From positions 19,532,865-19,596,864 of the forward strand of contig OX438750.1 in the NCBI GenBank assembly GCA_949316235.1: a stretch of DNA of 64,000 nucleotides, written 5' to 3'. Numbering within the stretch: position 1 is the stretch's first letter; every line of letters begins with the position of its first letter. Positions 22,661-34,790 of the stretch are shown here, piece after piece. A model generated the notes under the pieces. That model was not told the DNA's origin. It searched no databases and was given only the letters and a program-made list of their open reading frames with translations. A program made the translations under genes and the position numbers. The stretch comes from Oegoconia quadripuncta. Taxonomy: Eukaryota > Arthropoda > Insecta > Lepidoptera > Autostichidae.

Positions 22661-22833
22661 TTATAACAAGTCAATATAGCATAATTCATACAAATACCAT
22701 TTGCAATCACACATGAACAGCTCGCACGGGGGGGCATCAAATTTAAGATAGGTTTTAGAGTCATGAAATTGCTTTAACATGTGGGACAACTCCACATGCA
22801 CGGCACATTTGTATTCGGACAAGGGCGCAGGAT
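22661..22833 (-). CDS. Candidate terminal exon, unrecognised
   Basis: Follows a strong acceptor (ATCTGAACTTGCAG) and is open in phase 1 for 57 codons to a stop. It is rich in Cys (PAPLSEYKCAVHV, FDAPPCELFMCDCKW). It fits in phase to the candidate exon at 23405-23524. Other frames after the same acceptor are also briefly open and Cys-rich, so the frame is not settled. Confidence 0.35.
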
Positions 22834-23404
22834 CTGCAAGTTCAGATATATACAAAAAATATTACACAAAATAAAATAAATAAATAAAACGTTTATTTTG
22901 TGTTTCTTTTAGAGTTACATATTTCACTCACTTCTACCAAACTATAAATAGTTTATGGGCAGAAAATATACTCCCTTGATTTTAATATTCTTACAATGTA
23001 ACTGTAACACATTATTTAAACTTTTGTGAATTTCACAGTATTGATAATTTGTGTGGCAGTGCGAAACTAGATATGGATTATGAAGTAGGTACTTCAGCTT
23101 TGCATCAGGAATGCCGAGCATCGCTGACGTCTTTTAGAATACCATTGCGCAATGCAAACTTAGAATAAAGGAGTGAGGAGGACCTGATTGGGTCCAAAAT
23201 TGAATTACCGCATCGAAATATATACTGTGGTAAGAGCAGGTCAGAACTAAAAGTGTTAGGTTCTGATCTTACTGATTCGGCTAACGGTTAATTTAACTTG
23301 TGGTTAGGAGCAGGTTATATGGACTATAGTGTATATGGGACCGACAACGATATCAAGAACTATGTAAGTACCTATTCCATAATAGGTGTAAATATAGACC
23401 TCAC

Positions 23405-23524
23405 TTAGAACGTACTCCCGGGCTAGTTTACTACACTGATGGGCAGTTAAATATGCCTGGAGGTTCTTCGTGCGTAGGCATATTTTCTCGAAGAAGACAG
23501 GAATGAATAAGTTTGGAATCGAAT
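23405..23524 (-). CDS. Candidate internal exon, unrecognised
   Basis: Acceptor AATGTATCTGTAG, donor GTGAGG, 120 nt, phase 1 at both ends, reading SIPNLFIPVFFEKI through LAREYVL. Joining to 22833-22661 keeps the frame. A second frame (FDSKLIHSCLLRENMPTHEE) is also open for about 30 codons. A possible further exon starts after the acceptor at 23675. Confidence 0.3.
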
Positions 23525-24586
23525 CTACAGATACATTTTTATTGGATCTTGACCTTTTGTGAACAGAGTTACACAACAATTAAAGTAATGGTGGGCTTTT
23601 TGTTGGGAATTTGCACAGTGATGATGCATCTTTTTGTAATTCCAGTTTGTGTAAGGCACTGTTGGTGTATAACATCTACTTAACTTTAAATTTGAATATA
23701 TCCAGCAATCTAACTGCATTTGAATTATTTTTGTAGTATTGGCGTTATTAGATGCCTGGCGTTATTTGCCATTAGTACTTTAACCTAAGTTTTAATGTAT
23801 AATAAAAGTAGAATGTGGATGGTAGAATCTAGCGCGTTTTTAGTGTTTTTAAAGTACATATTATTTTTGCCGGCAATGCATCTGTGACCCTTTTGGTATA
23901 GCGGGTGTGCGGTATTACTAGGCACAAAAAACGATTATGTTATTTTTAGCGCCTAGTAATTTCATTGATCTTTATATATACCTGTTTATAGAACTCTAGA
24001 TATCTCATTTTATTTAAATATAAATTAGAAAACATTAGTACGTTTTTATACGTTGCTGTGATTGCGGTTGCCGTCATAAAACAGTGCTTAGCTGGCTCGT
24101 ATCTCTGATTGGATTGATTTTCACATTACAATATTACGAGTATATTACATAAAATTAGTCTTAATTAAATTAATTACACCACAACATTATACATTCATAA
24201 AACCTATTTTCATTTAAAATCTTTAATCATATGAATTTTCATTAAATAAAATACGAATTTACACTGACCGCTTAAATTACATTGGTGTAGTTAAAATTAT
24301 ATGGTCGTTCAATCACAGGAAGTACCAACATAAGGACATCTAAATCAAGCTAGGACAGACCGACAACCCGACAACAGTATACCGGCTGCTAACAGGCCAT
24401 AACTCTTCGCTGGAGATGAAGTTATTAATGTAACAGCAGGTGCACTGTGATGCAAGTGAAGCCACTCAGTAAATGCAGTTAGTTCTATCCATATGTTAAT
24501 AGCATGTAACATTTGCAAAGAATCTTGAGTTATGTTGTTTACAGCAATATTGTCGGTTCACCATGTTATTTCCGGTGGGCACAATT

Positions 24587-24788
24587 TCAAGTGTGCCGTA
24601 TAATGGTTTTAATGATATCGTGAAAAGCGTTTCTATTGACACAAACTAGTCTGGCTAGTCCATAATTGTTGTCACCGACTTGTAATACAATTTCAATCAT
24701 TTTACAATTTGAGTTGATTTTTCGGTAAAAAAATGATCGTCTTGGCTTGGCTTCAACCAGCACTTCCATGTTTTTATAATAAAGAACT
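24587..24788 (-). CDS. Candidate terminal exon or small ORF, unrecognised
   Basis: After a pyrimidine-rich acceptor (TATTTTCATGTTAG) the frame is open to TGA, reading NMEVLVEAKPRRSFFYRK and VGDNNYGLARLVCVN. An in-frame ATG also precedes it. No family known. Confidence 0.25.
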
Positions 24789-24873
24789 AACATGAAAATA
24801 TATAACCGCCGGCAGGCAGTCGGTTGTGTGTGTCATAGTGAATTCCGGTATCACGAAATGACACCAATTCGAG

Positions 24874-25497
24874 ACGGAAATGTTGTACGGATTCGACGTA
24901 GAACCATGGAAGCCGAATTAAAAAGGCCGCCCTCTTATTTTAGTGGACTTCTATGATGTAGGGATTCTGGAGGCCGAATTAATAAAGTTGCCCTCTAATT
25001 TTAATGCACCTATATGTTGTAGGGATTCGGGGAGGCTCAATTAATAAAGCCGCTCTCTAATTTTAATGCACCTATATTTTGTAGGGATTCGGGGAGGCCC
25101 AATTAATAAAGCCGCTCTCTAATTTTAATGCACCTATATGTTGTAGGGATTCGGGGAAGCCGAATTAATAAAGTCGCTATCTAATTTTAATGCACCTCTA
25201 TGTTGGAAGGATTTAGGAGATCGAATTAATAAGGCCGACCTCTAATTTTAATACACCTCTATGTTGCAAGGATTTAGGAGATCGAATTAATAAGGCCGAC
25301 CTCTAATTTTAATACACCTCTATGTTGCAAGGATTCGACGAAGACCATGGACGGCGAATTAGTAAGGCCTCCTCTAATTTTAATGCACCTATGTTGTAGG
25401 GATTCGGGGAGGCTGAATTAAAAGGTCACTCTCTCATTTTTTATCGAATTAATGAAGCCGCCCTCTAATTTTAATGCATCTCTATATTTCCTATATA
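24874..25497. repeat. About ten units of a 60-bp minisatellite
   Basis: Units of about 59-72 bp, each holding GAATTAATAA-G-CG then CTCTAATTTTAATGCACCT, ATGTTGTAGGGATTCGGGGA. Unit starts are near 24908, 24971, 25033, 25095, 25158, 25219, 25280, 25352, 25411 and 25445. Units 6 and 7 are almost identical, showing recent unequal exchange; the last two are degenerate. Confidence 0.9.
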
Positions 25498-25971
25498 TAT
25501 TTTTTCTCCTAAACTTAATATTATTATCATTAATTGAACTATTATATTATTTGTACGAGTATATAATATATTTCTTGTTTCCAAACAAAATACAAAATAC
25601 TATACTAGTATTAGATTAGGTATTTACCATTTCATAATATGATAAGCCTGACAGTTAATACCGATAACATGGTTTTGTACGGGAACTGACTTCGCTATTT
25701 AATCCTGCGATCGTCTATATTCGATGTGTTTACTATATAGACGTCCGTGACACATTTTTTCCACTTCATATTTTTCCTAGTTATACCTACTGTAAACTTT
25801 CCTGTAGTAGTAAGATGGGATACCATTTATTAAACGCTGCTCCTCTCGCGCTTAACTGTTGTCGCGAAACTGGAAATAATTGTGATTTAACTAATTCTGT
25901 ATAATATTAGTTATTTTTCTCTTTATTAATGCATTTTTTATTCACCGCCCCGCATAACTTTTCAGTCACCG

Positions 25972-26060
25972 CTGAGTTTGGCTGGAAGAGATCTCTCTTA
26001 GAAATAAGCTCACCTTTGTGCATTGTGTCTTACTGTTTTGTGATTAAAATAGAAAACAAA
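25972..26060 (+). repeat. LINE 3' tail relic
   Basis: GGCTGGAAGAGATCTCTCTT, then AATAAGCTCACCTTTGTGCA and a T-rich end. The same block lies at 51052 (plus). Confidence 0.45.
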
Positions 26061-26892
26061 ATCATTCAATATTATTTTAAAAGGAATTTTATAGTTGTCA
26101 TACCGTTGTAGTAGAAATTACGAGTAATTTTATATTATTTTTTGTTCTGTCTTTGAAGTTAATGTGCGATTAGTGAAAAACTAAATCAACACTCTTTGCA
26201 GATCATTATGTATATTTTCAGTAAGAGAAATAGCATAGTTAACATAAAAAACTGATTACAAATTCACTCAGATTCACAGTATTTTGCGTAAGACAATCCT
26301 TAATAAGTGCGAACTAATTCCTTTCATTAAGCTCGAGTTTGTTAGACATGCTATCACTTTCACTTGAAATGAAGTAAACAAGTGAAGGAGCGGAGACGTG
26401 CGCCGGAGTGACGCGGGTCCATTTTAATTTGTGCACCATTTCCCGCCGTTAAATACGTCCGCGGAGAACGGGCACAGTTGTGCACATAACTGCGTAATAA
26501 ATATTGTCTTTGTAATTAAATTTTCATCTAATAATTCCATGTTGGGACGACTAGACGTGAACGTCCCACCTGTACGCAGACATATCGAACATTCGTCACG
26601 GGAAGTTGCTGGATCTATGACAGTGGTGGTACCTTGATAATTATATGCCCAAAAGCCCAGCTTACCTTACTAAAAAACACGATCAGGAATATCAACTTCA
26701 AACTTTGTCAATCTTTAAAAACAGTACAGAAACTCTTTTGCTTGTCACACTTAAAACATCGTGTATGTTCACAAACCGTTTGTCTGCGTGAATTCAACCA
26801 AAAGAAAAAAAAAGGCAACAAGATGTATTTAACTTCATTTAATGTGTAAAAACCACAAATAATTCATCAAACTGTACTGTACATCAAATATC

Positions 26893-26950
26893 TTCACTTA
26901 ACATCAGGTGTAATTGAGGTCAAGTACAAACCCGTTGTGCAAAAAAAAAC
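26893..26950 (+). mobile_element. SINE-A 3' end
   Basis: CTTCACTTAACATCAGGTGT, then AACCCGTTGTGC and an A run. Confidence 0.7.
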
Positions 26951-26959
26951 GTAGCTTGG

Positions 26960-28600
26960 GCTTGCTCTACTATGAAACGCCACTGACCTATCGGGAGACC
27001 TATATTAGCAGTGGACAACCTGTCCCTGACATGATGGATGTTGAACGAAAATGGAAAAGACTAGCTGGAGGGAACAACTGACAAAGGAGGATTCAAAAGA
27101 GTAAACGAAAGGGAGTGTTGCTATACCGAATAGACGAGGAAAGATAATTGAGATGATACGACCCAACTATTTTAAAACATAATTAAAGCAATGGTACTCG
27201 TAGCAGGAAAGAGCCTAAAAAATACCCATATAAGCGAAATAAAAAAATATCCCTGTCATGTAGTTATTGTTAAGGAAATGAAAGGGGTGCCATTGAGCGG
27301 AAACAAATGGGAGAGATAGATGAGATAAATGAAGCAGCGTTGTTATTTATTTGCATATTTCCACTTTCGGCTTCCATTGAATATTATAATTATGGAAGCG
27401 AATTGCTAATCTAAAATTATAAAAGAAGGTGCTGTAAAGTTGTGTGACTGACTGTACAAGCACCTGTCGATCGCCTGAACTCTCCGTCAGCTTCGTTGTC
27501 AGTAGGTCTTCGTAACTAAGACTTCCTGCAGCACTTGATATATTCCACGCTATAAACAAACCTTAGGGAAATGCAGTCTGTAACGAGATACTTTAGATTG
27601 TTATTATTACAGATTCCATGGTTGACAGGACGGTTGATGGGTGACAAGGAAACGTTATAAATATATACCTACGATAAATTTAAAACCAGTCGCTCTCATT
27701 TTTCTTATACTGCGGTTTCCTGTTATGAATAGAATGATGTCGTAAATGCGACTAAGAGATTCATCGTGAGTGACGCAAGACGCAGCGTGGCATTGCGTGA
27801 AATGACGCAGTGTCGTGCGACAAGTCTTAAGCTGTCTTTAAGAGGTTTTGTGTGACTCCAAAATTCTTGTCTTAAGAGAAGAACTTCTTGAATATCTAAT
27901 TTGTTCTGTTATACTAACTTGTGTCTTGTACTATCAGTTGTTTTACTGTAGTTCTAAAAGTAATCGTAGTACTTACCTACAAACTTTGCAAATTGCTCTG
28001 TAATCTATTTACCAGAGCCGCAAAACAAAATTTGACTTTCTTATTATAAAAACAATATCCAAGGTAATGCAACCCTAATTATTCAATCTAGGTAATTGGT
28101 ATGTCTGTGAGTTTTCTAAGCGATACTTTACTCGGAGATGTTCATAAGCAGCTGGGAAACAGAAAGGTATAAGCTGCTCTTTGTAAAAGTGTAAAAAAAA
28201 AATTCACGAAGTGTCTATTTTACATTTTTGAAATTATGCATTTCTAAACTTCCGCATGATCCGATGATGACCTGTTGTTTATCTTTCAATTTTCTATTTG
28301 GCCACCTATACTGTGCTTTCTATTACTATATCAAATTTAATTTGTGTACATCTAATAGTTTCTGAAATGAATGGCGATGACCTACGATCTGACACCAAAT
28401 CTCCAAAGAAGAAAGAAAAATAATTCATATTACTTTTCATAGATATTGGTTATCGATCATCAAGCAAAGTCTATTTGGCCTCCACTCAGTATAAGCTGCA
28501 GCATCATAGTAAGAGCTGCATTGGTATTGCGTGGAGACATTTGTGGAATAATCCCAAAAACTAAATGTTCCGAAAAAAGATCGAGCAGCGGTTGCTGTCG
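26960..28600. other. Mostly unassigned stretch
   Basis: Bases 26985-27030 resemble an RTE 3' end (plus, GGGAGACCTATATTAGCAGT). The rest shows no clear feature. Bases 28620-28685 match the minus-strand RTE 3' end (CCACAGGATGTCCACTGCTG). Confidence 0.35.
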
Positions 28601-29518
28601 CTATAAGATCTCAACATATAAACCACAGGATGTCCACTGCTGAATATAGGCCCATAGAATTCCAGAACGACCGGTTGGAAGTTATAGAGAACACAATGTG
28701 TTAATTACTGGACAAAATATTATAGGTACCTTAAATCAGGTCCAATTGTAAGTGGTAACCTAGCTCTTTGGCTCAACATTTATAATGAATACAACTTGTC
28801 GACGTAATGTAGATAAGATACGTGACAAATAACCCAAGCAACAATACTGCACTTTCCAATGTACCTCGCATGATTGATTTACAGCTACCATTCAACTTAT
28901 GAGTAACAAAGACTGCCGGCTTGTATCCCATATATCATGATAACATTACGTTCAGTATTCAATCTCGGAAGAACTCGCTTTCGGATAAGATATTTGCTAA
29001 TTATTATATAGTTCATGAAATTATACTCTTTGTGGTGAATCTCCCTTTATAATGGGATAGCGCATCACTTTTTATGTAAGTAAAGATGAGACAGAATGTA
29101 GACGCGCGCTCATTTATAAAAATTGCAATTATAAAATTTTAGAATTAAGAATATTTATATGTTAATCTTGTCACCAATAGCATGATAGACAGATACCTGT
29201 TTAGAGATTTCTATTTCTTTTGATATTTAATTTGACAAATGTCAAATTGTTAATTAAATAGTTATCTATAACACTTTAGTAAAATTTGTACGTCATAAAG
29301 GCAAGTCATAGTGGTTCACTGGTTATATTTGTGATAATGCAAAAAAAAAATATTATTCTGCATTACTTATACCAATTTACAGAATCATATAGGTCTCATT
29401 GAGTTCTGTGTGGTTTCGGCACTTAAAATAGAACTAACCAGTCTTTTCCCGTGGGTGTCATAAAAAATGACATAAAACTTTCCATCAAAAAACATCTGTA
29501 GATTTCCATGTTTTAAGA

Positions 29519-29650
29519 ACAATGGGGTCACCCCCGTGTCACATGTGGATTTCTGTATATTTCGAAAGGTGAGCCGTGGATGTTATTTCTAGCATTAAAC
29601 TTTTAATATTTGGAACACCCAAAGGCCAATGTTTACGTGTAACTTTGACA
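29519..29650 (+). repeat. Rep1 copy
   Basis: GATTTCTGTATATTTCGAAA, GGTGAGCCGTGGATGTTATT and GGAACACCCAAAGG. It follows a GTGGGTGTCATAAAA block at 29449 that often precedes this repeat. Confidence 0.65.
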
Positions 29651-30011
29651 ATAATTTGGAATTATGTCTCATTCATTAAGTGAAAATGAGGCCATCGATG
29701 TCGGAAGAGTTAGGCTTTAATTTTAACAGAGTGCTGTCTAGACCTGCATCTTATACTCGTAAATTTTTGATACTAATCGATCCTGTTCCGTATGCTGATC
29801 AAAAAGTTCTATGGGACCAACTGAGGTTTCAGTACTAGAAAAGTCAGAAATCAAAAAAAACTTTTTTCAAATATTTAAAGTACTTAGATTTTTTTGTCAG
29901 GCCATAACAAGAGGTAACTTTTTGTTGTAGCTACAAAAATGATTAAGAAGATGCATATGCAATCAAACAATAAAATTATTTGAAAAATAATAATTATTTT
30001 TATTAATAACT

Positions 30012-30287
30012 TTATGATATAAGGTGCTCAAAATGTTCTCCATTTTGATTAATGCATAAATGTATTCGTTTTCGTACTGACCGCGTGGCGGCCAATAATT
30101 TATTTGGATGAATTCCATACAAAAGTGTACAGAGCGAGTTTTTTAATTCTTCGACACTGTCATATTTCTTTTTAGCACCTAGATCTGATGTTTCACAACA
30201 AGTGTCGGTAAGTACACCAATAAATAAATTCGTAGAAAGCCCCGATGGTCCGCTTGTAGCATAAACATGGAAACAGCGAATCATCAA
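30012..30287 (-). pseudogene. DDE transposase C-terminal relic
   Basis: The end VRKRIHLCINQNGEHFEHL matches the C-terminus I know from insect DDE_3-type (Tc1/mariner-like) transposases, where R-x-R-x-x-x-C-x-x-x-x-G-x-H-F-E-H-L is typical. The stretch before it (VEELKNSLC) fits the helix between the last catalytic residue and the end. Only the last 90 codons remain, and the catalytic core is absent. Confidence 0.55.
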
Positions 30288-30449
30288 TGTTTATTTCCAG
30301 CTAATGTCAAACGTATCCGCGGGCGTCACGGGCGCTGTTCCTTCTACAATGGTTTCTTAAAATAATATTTATGATTTTCCAGTCGCTAATAACCTTAATA
30401 TAAATTGACAAAATAAAATATAATTAATATCTGTATAAGTGTGTAATAA

Positions 30450-30694
30450 TATCTAATAATAAAAATAAATTATAAATATCCTTAGACATACAAACAGCGC
30501 CATCTAGTTCCACAGTAACTATAGGCTTATTTTGTGGATACCAGATGGTTGATATACTACATAAATACATTTTTTTTTGTAAATAAATACTTATTATAAA
30601 TGACAACATCCATAACTCAGGTACACATGCCCGTATTCATCATACAAACATATGCCCCTAGCGGGATTCGAACCCGCAACCAAACAGGTTGTCA
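30450..30694 (-). mobile_element. SINE-B copy with a deleted A box
   Basis: The body matches SINE-B; the B box GGGTTCGAATCCCGCTAGGG is intact. The A-box part is shortened, with GACAACCTGTTTGGTT joined directly to GCGGGTTC. Confidence 0.8.
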
Positions 30695-31890
30695 AACGTC
30701 GTATGTATGGCTATTATTTAACAAAGGTGCAAAGAATATTGAAATAATGTGCACAATTTATTTATAGACTTATTAACTATATCATTAACTAGCATAAATT
30801 ATAAAATTTACTATTATTGATATAACAAGCCCTTTCTATTTATATATTGCTATGCCCTAATGAAGCGTCATAGTTTATTAAGACCTCTTTGTAACCATAC
30901 AATATAAGTTTGTATGCGCTTTAAATTACGACAATGCAGTAAACATGATTATGATTATGAGAATATACAAAATAGATTGCGTAGATTCAGTGAAGAGAAA
31001 ATTATTAACTGATAAAGGTAGTCAAAGTGGTTTTGGCGTTTAACTTAGAAATGCCACTTCCAGCTGTGGATGGAGAAAAGCTTCAATGATATTGATGTCG
31101 CAAAATCCAAAATGTTTTGTATTTATTAAATATTATAACTCTGTTTACGTAATAAAATATTACATTTTCTCCAGAAATTAATAAAATAAGTATACGTTTC
31201 TTAAATCAATATAATTTAAAAATATGGGTAGGCAGGCAGCAGGTAAATGATATCCAGGTGTTTCGAAACGGCTGACCTTTTCATGAACTAAAGTTAACTA
31301 GGTTTAATCTTTTCAGTGGAAACTCTTTGGTCTCTGCTGCATTTAGGTATAGTCACCTGCATCTAAAAGTATACTCTCATATTACCTAGCGCGCTAGATC
31401 TATTGCATTAATTGTAAAGAAAATCAAACTGGTGCGTAGTGCACCAGTATATTCTCAGAACATGAAATATACCCATACCCAGATACCCTTTTTGTCTTGC
31501 GTGATTAAGGCAACATCTAGCGTGCTAGGGGTACATTTATAGCTGCAGGTGACTGTACCTTTATTACTTTACTATTCTCACCAACTTGTTTAACGAATAA
31601 ATAAATTGAAATGCATTAATTACCCTTGTACATAGGATGTGTTCTTAACATCTTGTACTTATATCATTTATCTACTTCAAGAAGGGTTATACCTAATGCT
31701 TTTGAATCGTCGAACATCATCTACTTTTTGATGGTGACGTTTTAGAATAGAATATAATTACGAATTACTTAGTTGTCACAACACACATTATTCTTGTTGT
31801 ACACCAAGTTTCATGGATTTAAAAATATCCTAGTATTATTGGAAGTTACTAAACAATTCTGTATGACAATCAAAGTCTACTGTAGCTGGA

Positions 31891-32078
31891 ACATGCGATT
31901 GGGAGCGAGTGATCTGGCCACGATGAGCGCGGCGTTAGCGAAGGGAAAGAGCCGCCGCCGGCGCGAAGATACGGCGGTCAACGAGGTGCCGCGGACGTCT
32001 GCATCCGACTTAATTATCATACCCCGCGGACTCGTTGCGTCAACCTCGGCCGTGATAAGAAAAGCCCGAGATTTCTAA
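31891..32078. other. GC-rich island open on both strands
   Basis: About 185 bp, much richer in CpG than its surroundings. The plus frame (LGASDLATMSAALAKGKSRR) ends at 32078. A minus frame (SRAFLITAEVDATSPRGMII) is also open for about 60 codons. I do not recognise either; it may be an exon or a promoter. Confidence 0.35.
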
Positions 32079-32299
32079 AATGGGAATTTTATATTTAAGT
32101 AACGGTTAAACCGCGACATTCACAGTACCATCGATCTGCTTGATTTTTAACCGACTTCCAAAAAAAGGAAGTGCTATGTTCGACTGTGTGTATGTTTTTA
32201 CAAGCTTTTATTTAGCTTACAATGTTTTATTTAGTTGGTTTTATTTATTTTATGTTTTATTTATTTACAAAAACATCTATGGTTTTGCACGTTTCAACG

Positions 32300-32464
32300 G
32301 CGATGAGCTCACCTCCTGTCACGTGCGCATTTCTGTATATTTCATAAGGTGAACTGTGGATGTTGTTTCAATCATTAAACTTTACTGTTTGGAACACCCA
32401 AAGGCTATTGTTTGGGATATCTCTGACCACCCCATTTGGGATAAAAGTCGTGACGTTATGTATG
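32300..32464 (+). repeat. Rep1 copy, disrupted at its 3' end
   Basis: CGATGAGCTCACCTCCTGTC, TTTCTGTATATTTC, GGAACACCCAAAGG, GGGATATCTCTGACCACCCC. The pogo-like element at 32467 is inserted in its TATGTA tail, which resumes at 33421. Confidence 0.7.
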
Positions 32465-32466
32465 TA

Positions 32467-33420
32467 GAGGAAAGTAACCAAATATGGAATAGTATCCCTA
32501 ATTTGGAATACCGGCATTTCGTGTAAACAAAGACTTCTAGACGTAATAATTAGTAATCTTTTATGTCTATCTATCCCTATACACGCGTACCGGATTCGAC
32601 GTGTCAGTCCAGCGAGTGCCTTGCCCATGGTGAAACAGTTTTGTTTTGTTGCTTTCAGAAAACTTATTCAAGTACGTAAATATTAAGTATTTTTCGTAAT
32701 ATAATAGCAAATATTATTATATTTATTGCCTCTATGTATTGTATAAATGTTTGTTTGATAGTTTGGAGGCATTTAATTGCAATATTTAATTGAAATTTGA
32801 AAAATACGAATATAAGTTTAAATTATGGAGAAATCCCAAATATGGACAGTTCATGGGGTCCAAATATGGACTATCCCATCCAACTCAGTATTTTGATTTT
32901 GATCTTGTTTTATTAGAATGGCGGCTATCAAAACAAAAGCAAAACGAAAAGAATGGAATACAGTTTATATGGCAGAGGCTATAAACGTGGTTGAGAGATA
33001 AAAAAATGGGTTATATAAAAATCACTTTGATGTACCGAGATGTACTTGGTTTGGCTTATGCCAGAAAAAGAAACTGCCTCCAGATGAAGCGGCAACCACT
33101 ACATTAGGAAGAAGAACTACTTCCTTTTTAAATTTGACTGATAAAGTTCATAGAGATACTCATTGAAGGTTGATTTTTGATAGTTTCTATAGTGATCCAT
33201 ATTTGGGGTAGGTACCTATTCCATTATTACATACCTTTATGTTAATTTTGATTTTGAGAATTTACAGTACTTATAATAAATAAATATAAAAAAGACTGTT
33301 ACTATTTAGAGCGCAAATATATGATTGTTTATAATTACGAATAAAAGTTATTGATTTCTTTAATATATTTTATTTATGCCTAAAAAACAAAACGGTATTC
33401 CATATTTGGTTACTTTCCTC
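32467..33420 (+). mobile_element. 954-bp pogo-like DNA transposon, defective
   Basis: Ends GAGGAAAGTAACCAAATATG and its inverse, about 26-28 bp, flanked by TA on both sides. Inside, from ATG 32918, lies a decayed pipsqueak-type HTH (EWNTVYMAEAINVV, then FDVPRCT in another frame, then LPPDEAATTTLGRRTT). One single-base shift near 32975 breaks the frame, and the DDE domain is gone. Family known: pogo/Tigger transposases with an N-terminal CENP-B/psq HTH. Confidence 0.8.
32918..33166 (+). pseudogene. Pipsqueak-HTH transposase N-terminus, frameshifted
   Basis: The first 28 codons read MAAIKTKAKRKEWNTVYMAE and on to a stop. One base shift restores RDKKMGYIK and a second frame gives NHFDVPRCT. This order (W-x-x-x-x-M-x-x-A, G-x-x-x-A, VPRxT) is that of the psq DNA-binding domain in pogo-like transposases. 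Confidence 0.65.
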
Positions 33421-33987
33421 TATGTTCGTATGTAAGTAAGTTGTCCGTTTCAAAATTTGCAAACCATTTTTCAACCACTTCCTGGTATCTGATTGAGATT
33501 AAATTTGGCATATTTATGTAAGTTCGGTGACATTGCAATATTAAGGACCATCGTGCTGATCTGATGATGGAGCCGGGAAGTAGGGATTAAAACTCCCCGA
33601 TGCCAAATAGAATTTCGGCTAATTTGTTTTGTTGCCATAAGTATTTTCCATTACATGTCGAAGCTCTGAAGATGGAGCCAGAAGATTGCAACGTGAACTC
33701 TTTGATGGACTTTATGTTACTCGTCTTTGTACTAGAATAATATGTGATAGTCATGATGGCATATTGGCAGCTTGTTATTAAAAGTATTTTTAATGTAGCA
33801 CTTATTTTTGTTAATTGTTGACCGATTTTTATGATTGCTTTTTATTTGAATTCGATTCGTTTGCCAATTTTTGGGGGATCATTTACGATATTTAAAATTT
33901 AATCTCTTGAATAACGGATAAATAATATGGAAGATTGAAAAATAATTACACACACCATCAAACAGGAATTTATTTATAATCGATATA

Positions 33988-34620
33988 TTTTTTTTTTTAT
34001 TTTTTTATTAAAAACTGGTTTCGCGTTTGACTACAATCTCACCTGATGGAAAGTGACGATGAAGCCGAAGATGTATCACGCGCACCCAGTAAATGCCTAT
34101 TCACTCTAGACTTGTAGATCCCAGGGTTGTAAGTGTCGGGAAAAACCGACGCGGGCAGTGAGTTCCATGTCTTAGCAGTCCGCATTATAAATGATGAAGC
34201 AAAGCGCTTAGTGCGGATGTTCGGTATGTTGACAACATATGGATGGAAACCCCCCCCGCGCCTGGTTGTCCGAAGATGGAAAGGGGACGGTGGAATAAGA
34301 TCGTGCAATTCCATCGCACACTCACCGAAATGTATCCTGTAAAATACTGAAAGGCATGCGACCCTACGGCGGTGTTCAAGGCTTTGCAATTTGCCGGTAA
34401 CCGTTGGGTCATCGCCTATGAGTCTTATGGCGCGTCGTTCCATAGAATCGAGTGCAGCCAGTTGGTACTTGGCTGATCCGTCCCAGAGGTGACAGCAGTA
34501 TTCCATGCACGAGCGGATCTGAGCTTGGTAAAGCTCCAGCAGCTGCTTTGGTGTGAAATACCGCCTGACCTTAGATAGAATTCCAAGCTTCTTAGCTGCT
34601 AATTTCCCTTTCGATTCGAT
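33988..34620 (-). pseudogene. LINE reverse transcriptase C-terminal fragment
   Basis: Open from about 34620 to 34039, reading KKLGILSKVRRYFTPKQLLE, then QIRSCMEYCCHLWDG, AGDDPTVT-like IGDDPTVTGKLQSLEHRRRV and MRTAKTWNSLPASVFP. This is the region after the RT thumb in insect non-LTR elements. A 3' UTR ends near 33988 in an A-rich tail. The copy is 5'-truncated; the RT core is missing, but the frame is intact. Confidence 0.8.
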
Positions 34621-34624
34621 TTGA

Positions 34625-34790
34625 TTTGTATGGCATCACTGCGGATGTGTAGTTGCTGTCAAAATGGAATAGAAGCAATCTGTCTCTTCGCATGGGTAAG
34701 GCGACTTAACGGGTAATCAGCCAAGGAGCGTAAACTAGCGATGGGCAGTAGCGTCCCTCGTGCGGAGCTCACAAATCAAGCTCATTCCCC
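34625..34790 (+). repeat. LINE-like relic block (GTGGGTGTCG family)
   Basis: GGCGACTTAACGGGTAATCA and GGGCAGTAGCGTCCCTCGTG also occur, diverged, at 62870-62975. I take them as the 3' region of an RTE-like LINE common in Lepidoptera. Confidence 0.4.

Noticed and set aside
24874..25497. CRISPR-like array
   Set aside because: Units are contiguous with graded divergence and no unique spacers, and the context is eukaryotic.
34133..34412. Plus and minus alternative frames near 34.2 kb
   Set aside because: They overlap the LINE C-terminal frame at 34039-34620, which is the one matching a known family.
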